6,189 bases of DNA from JBOHHM01 sp050725495 (GCA_050725495.1 JBOHHM010000225.1:1-6189); one strand, 5' to 3'. Counted from the stretch's first letter, positions 1 through 5,667 are shown. A program made the numbers and translations. The notes: generated by a model not told the origin, from the sequence alone.

Positions 1-83
1 AAGATGGTTTGCGTGTTTTCGTCGACAACCATCCTATCGATCCTTGGGTCAGCCACCTGATTTTTGTCTTTGCCTTCAATCAC
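1..83 (-). CDS. Possible start of an unidentified ORF (partial)
   Basis: Reading leftward from a GTG at 83-81, 27 codons stay open to the window edge. The peptide begins (V/M)IEGKDKNQVADPRIDR and continues MVVDENTQTI; it is hydrophilic and looks more protein-like than the competing plus-strand frames. A GAGG Shine-Dalgarno-like sequence sits 7 bases upstream of the GTG, and a TAA directly before the GTG rules out an earlier start. Its position some 50 bases from the junction with the broken dehydrogenase would suit the first gene of an insertion sequence reading away from the junction. I recognise no family, and a 27-codon open frame can arise by chance. Confidence 0.25.
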   Translation of the reverse strand, partial: MIEGKDKNQVADPRIDRMVVDENTQTI

Positions 84-133
84 TTACCACCCTCGCCGGG
101 GGCGCGACGGCTAAGTAAGTGCCATTCACTTTA
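1..133. other. Foreign low-GC flank, possible insertion-sequence end
   Basis: These bases share nothing with the aldehyde dehydrogenase that begins at about 134. Their GC content is about 52%, against well over 60% in the rest of the window. A perfect 7-bp inverted repeat, CACTTAC (81-87) and GTAAGTG (115-121), lies near the junction. A plus-strand frame stays open from base 3 to a TAG at 132-134, and a minus-strand frame opens at 83. Both patterns fit the end of a mobile element inserted into the dehydrogenase gene, but I do not recognise the family. No target duplication can be seen because the other side of the insertion is outside the window. An old deletion or rearrangement would look the same. 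Confidence 0.4.
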
Positions 134-1203
134 GTGGGAGTGATCGTGCCGTGGAACTTCCCCGTCAACCTGAGCCTGATCCCGCTGACCTACATCTTCG
201 CGGCCGGCAACCGGGCAATGGTCAAAATGAGCGAGAACTCGCGCCATCTGGCGCGGCTGCTGATCGAGCGCATGCCGGCCTATTTCCCGCCGGAGAAGTT
301 GCAGTTCTTCGACGAAACCGGCGGCGTCGGGATCGAGTTCTCGAAGCTGCCGTTCGACCACCTGATGTTCACCGGCTCGGGCCAGACCGGCCGTGCGGTG
401 ATGGCGGCGGCCGCACGGAACCTCTGCCCGGTGACGCTGGAACTCGGCGGCAAGGCGCCGGCCCTCGTATGCGACGACTTTCCCCTGCGCACGGCCGCCG
501 AGCGCATCCTGTTCGTCAAGTACCTCAATGCCGGGCAGATCTGCACCACGGTCGACCATGCCTGGCTGCCGCAGCAGCGGATTGACGAGTTCGTTCAACT
601 CGCGCGCGAGATCATGCCGGCGCACTACCCGCGTCTGGACTCGCCGGACTACACCTCGATCATCGACCAACGCGCGTTCGAGCGGCTGATTCATGCGCTC
701 GACGATGCCCGCGAGCGCGGCGCGAAGGCGGTGTCGCTGCTGCCGGGCCCGGCGTTCGACCGTGCCTCGCGCAAGATCGCGCCGCACATCGTGCTCGACG
801 CGCCGGACGACAGCGTCGTGATGCAGCACGAAATTTCGGGCCGATCCTGCCGCTGTACGGCTATAAGTCGCTGGATGCCGTGATCGGGCGCATCAACGCC
901 GGGCCGCGACCTCTCGCGCTCTACCCGTTCAGCGGTGATCGCCGCATCGTACAGATGTTGCTCGACCGCGTGATGTCCGGCGGCGTCTCAGTCAACGATG
1001 CGCTACTCCACGTCGGCCAGCACGACCTGCCGTTCGGCGGCGTGGGCGACTCGGGCATGGGCCACTACCACGGCCGCGAAGGCTTCGAGACCTTCTCCAA
1101 GATGCGCCCGGTCTTCTACCAGGCGCGCTTCAGCGGCATGAAGTTTCTGGCCCCGCCTTACGGCAGGTTCGCCGAACGGGTGCTGGCCTTCCTGACCCGA
1201 TAG
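134..1203 (+). pseudogene. Coniferyl-aldehyde-dehydrogenase-type ALDH, 5'-truncated and frameshifted
   Basis: This is the remnant of an NAD(P)-dependent aldehyde dehydrogenase, oxidising an aldehyde to the carboxylic acid. It is closest to the CalB (coniferyl aldehyde dehydrogenase) branch. Homology starts abruptly with VGVIVPWNFPVNLS. It continues with the Rossmann-fold region MVKMSENS, FTGSGQTGRAV, the general-base motif LELGGK (Glu codon 440-442) and the nucleophile motif NAGQICTT (Cys codon 542-544). At 834-836 one T is missing: the expected QHEIFGP reads QHEISG and runs to a stop at 881-883. The rest (GPILPLYGYKSLD to GHYHGREGFETFSK and LAFLTR) continues in the +1 frame from 838 to TAG 1201-1203. 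About 356 codons remain of a family norm near 475. An in-frame TAA at 116-118 shows the N-terminus is replaced by unrelated sequence. The frameshift alone could be a homopolymer sequencing error, but the lost 5' end could not. The original substrate is unknown. Confidence 0.88.
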
Positions 1204-1222
1204 GACAGCGCCATGGGCTGTC
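1204..1222 (+). terminator. Hairpin after the ALDH pseudogene (weak terminator candidate)
   Basis: GACAGC (1204-1209) and GCTGTC (1217-1222) form a perfect 6-bp stem with a 7-base loop, starting directly after the TAG stop. There is no T run; the following bases are gccgcttt. It is therefore at best a weak or Rho-assisted terminator. Confidence 0.25.
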
Positions 1223-1378
1223 GCCGCTTTCAAAGACACATTGTTCAGGTGGCCCACTCTTTGCATTTGAATGTCTGCAATGGAGTAGTTGCATCAACGG
1301 CGGGTCTGCGCCGTTATGTAGCGCTCAACGTAATGCCCGACAACGGTCGCCCACCTACCGCGCGCTTGCCACACCTCT
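1223..1378. other. Intergenic stretch with a 7-bp hairpin
   Basis: No credible gene is seen here. AACGGCG (1296-1302) and CGCCGTT (1309-1315) form a perfect 7-bp stem with a 6-base loop. Upstream, TTGCA (1261-1265), TGCAA (1276-1280) and TTGCA (1289-1293) are spaced by 10 and 8 bases. The stretch is less GC-rich than the flanking genes. It lies between convergent transcription units, so the hairpin may help end transcription from either side, although neither strand has a T tract. I checked for integron attC boxes and did not find a proper pair. Confidence 0.4.
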
Positions 1379-1410
1379 GTACCGGCGTCCTCAGTTCCAG
1401 GCGCCGGTAC
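1379..1410 (-). repeat. Perfect 9-bp inverted repeat spanning a stop codon
   Basis: GTACCGGCG (1379-1387) and CGCCGGTAC (1402-1410) are exact reverse complements separated by 14 bases. The TGA stop of the minus-strand gene (1393-1391) lies in the loop, so in that mRNA the hairpin would form around the stop codon. No T run follows on the minus strand (cagaggtgtgg). It could protect the 3' end of the mRNA or take part in Rho-dependent termination. The role is inferred; the repeat itself is plain in the sequence. Confidence 0.5.
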
Positions 1411-2344
1411 GCTCGAGTTGGGGGGAGAGCTCCGCTTGGCCCCAGCGCAGCGGCAAGGCGGCTTCGACGCGCAGGACCGACTCGAGCTGAAAGCGCAGCA
1501 GGCGTTCGGCCCCTTCAAAGGCCTGGACCTCGGGGCCGTCCCAGACGATGGCGGCACGCGCAGCCAGGTACAACAGGTCCCCGGTATCGAAGTCGATGAA
1601 CAGCAGGCCGGCACGCGGATGGACCGCGATATTGCCCAGCGTGTTGAAGAAAAAGTTGCCGAGGAAGTCGGGCACGGTCAGCGTATCGCCATCCACGCGC
1701 ACAAAACCAGGCTTGCCGCCGCGGTGCGAGACGTCGACGCCATGGGTTGCAGCGGTGCTGCTGTGGGCTGCCGGGTGGGCGGTCGCGATGAAGAAGGTGT
1801 CGGCCCGGCGAATCATCTGCCGCCCCGCCGCATCGAGCTGCGCGCCGCGCTGCACCGCCCCTGGCGCTTCGCGAGTCAGATACTCGGGCCGGCGCGCCTG
1901 GATGTACTTGGGGCAGTTGCCAAAGCTCTGGCTCACGCGCACCGCGAAGCCGTGGCCGTCGCTGCGCTCGACGATGCCGTTCATGCGGTTGCGCCGGCGC
2001 GTGTGCGGCTCGATGCCCAGCAGTCCGATCGGCGCGCCCTTGGCCAGCGTCTGCGCCAGCGGGTCTTGCACGAGGGGTTGGGCGCGAACCAGCAGCTGCT
2101 CGGGCTCGGGCGAGCCAATGAAGCCCGGCGGGTTGGCCAGCACCGAGGCCCAGGGCTGGCCCCGAGCGTCGACCGTGCCGGCAATCACGAACGGCAGCTG
2201 CGCGAAAAACTCGCGATGCTGCTCGGGCATGAAGCTGCGGATCACGCGCGACCCGAGTTCGGCCAGCCGCTGGCGCGCGCCGGCCCTGTCCTGCATCGCG
2301 CATTCGCCTTCGTGAAAAGGCCCGGTCGACAGCGGCGCCGTCAT
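1391..2344 (-). CDS. PNPOx-like flavin-nucleotide-binding protein
   Basis: This 317-residue soluble protein belongs to the pyridoxamine 5'-phosphate oxidase-like split-barrel group (COG3576-type predicted flavin-nucleotide-binding proteins). The N-terminal PFHEGE segment (residues 9-14) is typical of this group and supports the chosen ATG over Met17. A first barrel-like part covers about residues 51-125 (PFVIAGTVDARGQPWASV). The signature SFGNCPKYIQ is at 140-149, and a second barrel part covers about 180-275 (ADTFFIATAH, VSHRGGKPGFV, LGNFFFNTLGN). There is no signal peptide, membrane segment or iron-sulphur domain, unlike the longer ferredoxin-reductase fusions of this group. The ATG overlaps the stop of the upstream glutathione S-transferase as ATGA and has no clear Shine-Dalgarno, so translation is probably coupled. 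The substrate and reaction are unknown; FMN binding is inferred from the family. It is unlikely to be PdxH itself, which is shorter and has a different active site. Confidence 0.85.
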   Translation of the reverse strand: MTAPLSTGPFHEGECAMQDRAGARQRLAELGSRVIRSFMPEQHREFFAQLPFVIAGTVDARGQPWASVLANPPGFIGSPEPEQLLVRAQPLVQDPLAQTLAKGAPIGLLGIEPHTRRRNRMNGIVERSDGHGFAVRVSQSFGNCPKYIQARRPEYLTREAPGAVQRGAQLDAAGRQMIRRADTFFIATAHPAAHSSTAATHGVDVSHRGGKPGFVRVDGDTLTVPDFLGNFFFNTLGNIAVHPRAGLLFIDFDTGDLLYLAARAAIVWDGPEVQAFEGAERLLRFQLESVLRVEAALPLRWGQAELSPQLERTGAWN

Positions 2345-2982
2345 GCTGGTACCGCGACGGTGGACTTCGGCATGGGCACGAAGCGCGGCAGGGCCTCGAT
2401 GCGCTGCAGCCAGGCACGGATATGCGGGTAGGGCTTGAGCGACACCTGGCCTTCGGGCGCATGGGCGGTGTAGCTGTAGTTCGCGATGTCGGCCAGCGTG
2501 GGCGTATCGCCGGTGAGAAATGCGCTGTTGTGCAGCTGCTGCTCCATCACCTGGAACAGGCTGCGGGCGCGTGCTGTCACTTCCTCGGCATTGAAGCCCG
2601 ACTTGAACAGCTCGATGGCCCGGGCGGCCGCCGGGCCAAAGGCCAGCGGGCCGGCCGCCACCGAGAGCCAGCGCTGCACCGCCGCGGCGCGCGCCGGCTC
2701 GGTGGGCAGCCATTGGCCGGGCGCATAGCGGCTCGCCAGGTAGACCAGGATCGCGTTGGCGTCGGCCAGCGTGATGTCGTCGTCCTGGATCACGGGGACC
2801 TGGCCGAAGGCATTCATCCGCAGAAAGGCCGGCGCCTTCTGGGCCTTGGCCTTGAGGTCGACCTCGATCGGCTCGTACGCAAGCGCCAGCAGCGACAGGA
2901 ACAGCTCGACGCGATGGCAGTGGCCGGACAGCGCGTAACGGTAGAGCTTGATGGGCTGGGCGGGGCGGGCGGTGGAATTCAT
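2341..2982 (-). CDS. Glutathione S-transferase
   Basis: This 213-residue cytosolic glutathione S-transferase of the bacterial GstA type conjugates glutathione to electrophiles or acts as a glutathione-dependent peroxidase or isomerase. The thioredoxin-like domain spans about residues 11-90. It contains LYRYALSGHCHRVELFL with candidate catalytic Ser19, the cis-proline loop GQVPV (Pro63) and LADANAILVYL (72-82). The last motif normally reads (E/D)S at the glutathione gamma-glutamyl contact; here it is Asp74-Ala75, losing the Ser. The all-helical C-terminal domain follows, with the N-capping box TPTLADIA near residue 160. The start is supported by AAGGA five bases before the ATG. The stop overlaps the start of the PNPOx-like gene by four bases, so the two form an operon. 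The gene is divergent from a LysR regulator, which is the likely controller. Length is normal. The substrate cannot be read from the sequence. Confidence 0.92.
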   Translation of the reverse strand: MNSTARPAQPIKLYRYALSGHCHRVELFLSLLALAYEPIEVDLKAKAQKAPAFLRMNAFGQVPVIQDDDITLADANAILVYLASRYAPGQWLPTEPARAAAVQRWLSVAAGPLAFGPAAARAIELFKSGFNAEEVTARARSLFQVMEQQLHNSAFLTGDTPTLADIANYSYTAHAPEGQVSLKPYPHIRAWLQRIEALPRFVPMPKSTVAVPA

Positions 2983-3061
2983 GGTGTTCCTTGTGAATCA
3001 GGGTGGCGATGGATTGAATTCTGTTTGCTTCTTGTTTTTGAATAAATGACTGCCAACGTAT

Positions 3062-3089
3062 TTGACTGATCCACTTATCGGATTAATAT
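3062..3089 (+). promoter_or_regulatory. Candidate sigma-70 promoter for lysR
   Basis: TTGACT matches the -35 consensus in 5 of 6 bases. TAATAT matches the -10 consensus in 4 of 6, and the spacer is 16 bases. A start site about seven bases after the -10 would fall at 3095-3097, at the lysR ATG itself, so the lysR mRNA could be leaderless. The absence of a Shine-Dalgarno before 3095 agrees with this. Confidence 0.45.
3069..3083. promoter_or_regulatory. LysR-type operator (T-N11-A box)
   Basis: ATCCACTTATCGGAT is an interrupted palindrome, ATCC-N7-GGAT, containing the classic T-N11-A spacing of LysR-family binding sites (T3070, A3082). It sits in the divergent region next to the lysR start and inside the spacer of the candidate lysR promoter. 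Binding there would repress lysR (autorepression) and could activate or repress gst from upstream. The motif is short, so chance occurrence is possible. Confidence 0.5.
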
Positions 3090-3094
3090 GCGCC

Positions 3095-3985
3095 ATGGAC
3101 AAGCTCAAGGCCATGCAGACCTTTGTGCAGATCGCCGACGAGGGCAGCCTCACCGGCGCCGCGCGCGCCCTGGGCTCCTCGCTGCCGGCCGTGGTGCGCT
3201 CGCTGGCCGCGTTCGAGGCGCATCTGGGCGTGCGCCTGTTCAACCGCACGACGCGGCGCATCTCGTTGACCGAAGAAGGCAGACGCCACCTGGAAAACTG
3301 CCGCCAGCTGCTGGCCGCGGTCGACGAGGCCGAGGCCGCGCTGACCGCCGACGCCGGCGAGCCGGCCGGCCAGCTGACCATCACGGCGCCGGTGCTGTTC
3401 GGCCAGATGTACGTGGCGCCCGCAGTCACGCGCTTCGTGCAGCAGCACAGCAAGATGCGCTGCAGCCTCGTGCTGCTGGACCGCGTCGTCAACCTGCTCG
3501 AGGAAGGGATCGACGTGGGCATTCGCATCGGAGCGCTCGAGGACTCGTCGCTCGTGGCGCAATCGCTGGGCCATATCCGCCGTGTGGTCGTGGCCAGCCC
3601 CGACTACCTGCGCCGCCACGGCGTGCCGCGCCATCCCAAAGATCTGCTCCAGGCCAACTGCGTGCGCCTGTCGGGGAGCAACGGGGCCTGGGGACCGTTT
3701 TACGAAGGTGGCAAGCAGTTCCGGCTGTCGGTCAGCGGCAACCTCGAGTTCAACCATGTCGCCCCGGCCGTCGAAGCCTGCGCGGCGGGCCTGGGCTGTG
3801 GCATGTTCTTCTCGTACCAGGTTGCGCCCTATTTGCAGCAAAAGCGGCTGCGGCTGCTGCTTGAAAGATTCGAGCCGCCACCGCGACCGATCAACGTGGT
3901 CTACCCCCATGCCCGGCTGCTGCCGGCGCGTACCCGGGTCTTCATCGAGTGGGTGCAAAAGGAAATCACGGGCTTTCGGCCCTGA
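3095..3985 (+). CDS. LysR-family transcriptional regulator
   Basis: This 296-residue LysR-type regulator has normal family length. The winged helix-turn-helix covers about residues 1-60: MDKLKAMQTFVQIADEGSLT, then GAARALGSSLPAVVRSLAAFE with the recognition helix near 29-45, then LGVRLFNRTTRRISLTEEG. A linker helix (LENCRQLLAAVDEAEAAL) leads to the effector-binding domain from about residue 88 to the end. It resembles the large CrgA/DmlR-like group common in Burkholderiales. ATG 3095 is chosen because the family begins MDKLxAM. A TTG at 3062 in the same frame would add 11 residues and overlaps the promoter and operator. The gene is divergent from gst and its stop is 10 bases before gor, so it probably controls gst and the PNPOx-like gene and is co-transcribed with gor. 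The effector is unknown; an electrophile or oxidative signal fits the neighbours. Confidence 0.94.
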   Translation: MDKLKAMQTFVQIADEGSLTGAARALGSSLPAVVRSLAAFEAHLGVRLFNRTTRRISLTEEGRRHLENCRQLLAAVDEAEAALTADAGEPAGQLTITAPVLFGQMYVAPAVTRFVQQHSKMRCSLVLLDRVVNLLEEGIDVGIRIGALEDSSLVAQSLGHIRRVVVASPDYLRRHGVPRHPKDLLQANCVRLSGSNGAWGPFYEGGKQFRLSVSGNLEFNHVAPAVEACAAGLGCGMFFSYQVAPYLQQKRLRLLLERFEPPPRPINVVYPHARLLPARTRVFIEWVQKEITGFRP

Positions 3986-3995
3986 AAGGACAGAG

Positions 3996-5366
3996 ATGCA
4001 GAGCTTTGACTTCGACCTGTTTGTGATCGGCGGTGGCAGCGGCGGCGTGCGGGCCGCGCGCATGGCGGCGCAGCGCCGCGCCCGGGTCGCGCTGGCCGAG
4101 GTCGGCGCCTTGGGCGGCACCTGCGTGAACCTCGGCTGCATCCCCAAGAAGCTCTACAGCTATGCCGCGCATTACGCCGAGGCGTTCGACGAAGCGCCGG
4201 GCTTCGGCTGGCAGGCCGAACCGCCGCGGTTCGACTGGGAGCGGCTCAAGGCCAACCGGGCCCGGGAAATCAGCCGGCTCAACGGCATCTACCTGCAGCT
4301 GCTGCAGAGCGCCGGCGTGCAACTGCTGCGCGGCTGGGCCACCCTGGCCGACCCGCACACGGTGCAGGTCAACGGCCAGCGCTGCACGGCCCGGCACATC
4401 CTGGTGGCCACCGGCGGCACGCCCAGTGTGCCTCCCATTCCTGGCCGCGAGCATGTGATCACCTCCGACGAGATCTTTGACCTGACCCCGTTCCCGGCCC
4501 GGCTGCTGGTCGTGGGCGGCGGCTACATCGCCTGCGAGTTCGCCTCGATCTTCAACGGCCTGGGAGCCCAGGTCGCGCAGCTGTACCGCGGCGAACAGCT
4601 GCTGCGGGGCTTTGACGACGACGTGCGCCACTTCATCGCCGCCGAGATGCGCAAGGCCGGGGTCGAGCTGCGGCTCAAGGCCGAAGTCAGGGCCATCGCC
4701 AAGACGGCGCAAGGCCTGCAGGTGAGTCTGGCTGACGCAACAACGATCACGGTCGACACCGTGCTCTACGCGACCGGCCGCGGGCCCAACGTGCAAGGGT
4801 TTGGCCTGGAAGCCGCGGGCGTCGCCCTCAATGAACAGGGCGCCATCGTGGTCGACGAGCATTACCAGAGCTCGGTGCCGTCGATCCACGCGCTGGGCGA
4901 CGTGATCGACCGCCTGCAGCTCACGCCGGTGGCGCTCGGCGAGGCCATGGCCCTGGTCGACCATCTGTTCGGCCCGGGCGAGCGGACCATGAGCTACGAC
5001 TTCATTCCCACGGCCGTCTTCACCCACCCCAACATCGGCACCGTCGGCTACACCGAAGCGCAGGCGCGCCAGAAGTTCGGCAGCGTCAGCGTCTACCGAG
5101 CCGACTTCAGGCCGCTCAAGCACACGCTCAGCGGCAGCGACGAACGCACGCTGATGAAGCTGCTGGTGGACGATGCCTCGGACCGCGTGGTCGGCCTGCA
5201 CATGGTTGGCCCCGAGGCCGGCGAGGTGGTGCAGGGCTTTGCCGTGGCCCTCAAGGCCGGCGCCACCAAGGCCTTGTTCGATAGCACCATCGGCATCCAC
5301 CCGACGGCGGCCGAGGAGTTCGTGACGATGCGCTCCCCGGTAGCTGTGGCGAATGAATTGCTATGA
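3996..5366 (+). CDS. gor: Glutathione-disulfide reductase (NADPH)
   Basis: This 456-residue cytosolic flavoprotein reduces glutathione disulfide to two glutathione molecules with NADPH, working as a homodimer. The FAD-binding GGGSGG is at residues 12-17. The redox disulfide GGTCVNLGCIPKK has Cys43 and Cys48. The NADPH fold GGGYIA is at 174-179. Arg198 and Arg204 (YRGEQLLRGFD) are the 2'-phosphate contacts that give NADPH preference, at the same positions as in E. coli Gor. The second FAD motif is near ALGDVID. The C-terminal HPTAAEEF carries the catalytic His (about 435) and Glu (about 440). These features separate it from lipoamide dehydrogenase and mercuric reductase. ATG 3996 has AAAGGA five bases upstream and lies 10 bases after the lysR stop, which suggests one transcript. 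Its pairing with a glutathione S-transferase across the divergent promoter points to a shared glutathione role. The last codons (NELL-stop) appear to lie in an intergenic repeat. Confidence 0.96.
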   Translation: MQSFDFDLFVIGGGSGGVRAARMAAQRRARVALAEVGALGGTCVNLGCIPKKLYSYAAHYAEAFDEAPGFGWQAEPPRFDWERLKANRAREISRLNGIYLQLLQSAGVQLLRGWATLADPHTVQVNGQRCTARHILVATGGTPSVPPIPGREHVITSDEIFDLTPFPARLLVVGGGYIACEFASIFNGLGAQVAQLYRGEQLLRGFDDDVRHFIAAEMRKAGVELRLKAEVRAIAKTAQGLQVSLADATTITVDTVLYATGRGPNVQGFGLEAAGVALNEQGAIVVDEHYQSSVPSIHALGDVIDRLQLTPVALGEAMALVDHLFGPGERTMSYDFIPTAVFTHPNIGTVGYTEAQARQKFGSVSVYRADFRPLKHTLSGSDERTLMKLLVDDASDRVVGLHMVGPEAGEVVQGFAVALKAGATKALFDSTIGIHPTAAEEFVTMRSPVAVANELL

Positions 5367-5420
5367 CTTTTATGGCATTCAACGACCAGTCCGCAAGGGC
5401 TTGAGGCGATTTTTGTCAAG
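5357..5420 (+). repeat. Double-hairpin intergenic repeat and probable gor terminator
   Basis: TGCTAT (5359-5364) pairs with ATGGCA (5372-5377), including one G-U, over a 7-base loop. This hairpin contains the gor stop codon. A second potential stem, CAA-GGGC-TTG (5394-5403), precedes ATTTTT (5409-5414). An alternative longer pairing is CTTGA (5400-5404) with TCAAG (5416-5420). The overall form, beginning attgctat, then gcaagggcttgaggcg, then a T run, resembles an interspersed repeat I recall from many Comamonadaceae intergenic regions. The T run after a stem makes it the likely transcription terminator of lysR-gor. The terminator call is moderately supported; the repeat-family call is from memory. 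Confidence 0.5.
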
Positions 5421-5476
5421 GCCATGAGCAATTGTCCGAATCAGCATTTCCTTGCTTTTTGACTGTCACATGCTCT
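5421..5476. other. Non-coding spacer
   Basis: No gene or clear signal is seen. The stretch is AT-richer than average and has a T5 run at 5456-5460 without a stem before it. Confidence 0.5.
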
Positions 5477-5558
5477 CAAGAAAACGCCGGGCCGCCCCAA
5501 GTTTTCTTGCACCCCCTCGGGGGGCCTGACGCGAAGCGGCAGGGCTGGGGGCGCTCAG
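5477..5558. repeat. GC-rich palindromic (REP-like) element with three stems
   Basis: Three inverted repeats follow one another. CAAGAAAAC (5477-5485) and GTTTTCTTG (5501-5509) are a perfect 9-bp pair around a 15-base loop. CCCCC-TC-GGGGG (5512-5523) is a compact C/G palindrome. CCTG-a-CGC-gaa-GCG-g-CAGG (5525-5543) is a 7-bp stem with one A-G mismatch. In addition CCCCA (5495-5499) could pair with TGGGG (5545-5549), enclosing the middle stems. The core, a C5/G5 palindrome followed by gcgaagc and a gggggc tail, is typical of repeats scattered through Comamonadaceae genomes. Such elements may terminate transcription or stabilise mRNA. No transposase is associated. Confidence 0.65.
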
Positions 5559-5567
5559 AAAGCAAGG

Positions 5568-5667
5568 ATGAATAGACCCTCCATCGCCCGCGACCTGTTG
5601 CCGGCAGCCTTGCAAAGGCTGGCCTTTTCGCCCGGCGTCGTGCTGCTCGGCCCACGCCAAGCGCGCC
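5568..5667 (+). pseudogene. N-terminal remnant of a DUF4143-type P-loop ATPase
   Basis: From ATG 5568 the frame reads MNRPSIARDLLPAALQRL, then AFSPGVVLLGPRQ. This matches the usual start of COG1373/DUF4143 ATPases, where RDLLPALL is followed by a hydrophobic strand and the Walker A motif GPRQVGKTTL. Here the match stops right after GPRQ and becomes ARQRRRLLSQQP, so the Walker A lysine and everything after are missing. The frame stays open to 5990 only by running over amn, which makes a functional protein unlikely. AAGG touches the ATG directly, so translation would be poor. The right boundary is approximate. A perfect hairpin, CAGCCTT-gca-AAGGCTG (5605-5621), followed by gccTTTT, lies inside the remnant. 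The identification rests on about 30 residues. Confidence 0.5.

Larger units (their letters stand above)
2983..3094. promoter_or_regulatory. Divergent regulatory region between gst and lysR
   Basis: This 112-bp region is clearly AT-richer than its flanks and must hold promoters for both directions. Facing lysR, TTGACT (3062-3067), a 16-base spacer and TAATAT (3084-3089) form a plausible sigma-70 promoter. Facing gst, TTGGCA (3056-3051 on the minus strand) is a possible -35, but I see no convincing -10 at the right distance. GGATTGAAT (3011-3019) and GGATTAAT (3080-3087) are similar direct repeats and might be extra half-sites. The gst Shine-Dalgarno AAGGA lies at the left edge. Confidence 0.7.

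Noticed and set aside
131..829. Long minus-strand open frame opposite the aldehyde dehydrogenase
   Set aside because: It is antisense to a strongly conserved ALDH frame, Arg/Val-rich, and a normal by-product of high-GC codon use.
1290..1400. Possible integron attC site around the 1296-1315 hairpin
   Set aside because: GCTCAAC at 1322-1328 fits RYYYAAC, but no matching GTTRRRY follows at a suitable distance and there is no integrase or cassette.
1213..1599. Plus-strand open frame between the pseudogene and the PNPOx-like gene
   Set aside because: It lacks a Shine-Dalgarno, resembles no family and its second half is antisense to the PNPOx-like gene.
1418..2431. Long plus-strand frames opposite the PNPOx-like gene
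   Set aside because: The minus strand holds a recognisable protein with family motifs; the plus frames are composition-driven shadows.
3062..3094. TTG at 3062 as the lysR start
   Set aside because: The 11 added residues are not family-like and overlap the probable promoter and operator; ATG 3095 gives the canonical N-terminus.
3582..3995. Upstream in-frame extension of glutathione reductase
   Set aside because: It is an out-of-frame reading of lysR. ATG 3996 has a good Shine-Dalgarno and places the catalytic residues at standard positions.
5477..5558. CRISPR or tRNA-like structure
   Set aside because: There is no regular repeat-spacer pattern and no cloverleaf or anticodon arrangement; the stems fit a palindromic intergenic repeat.
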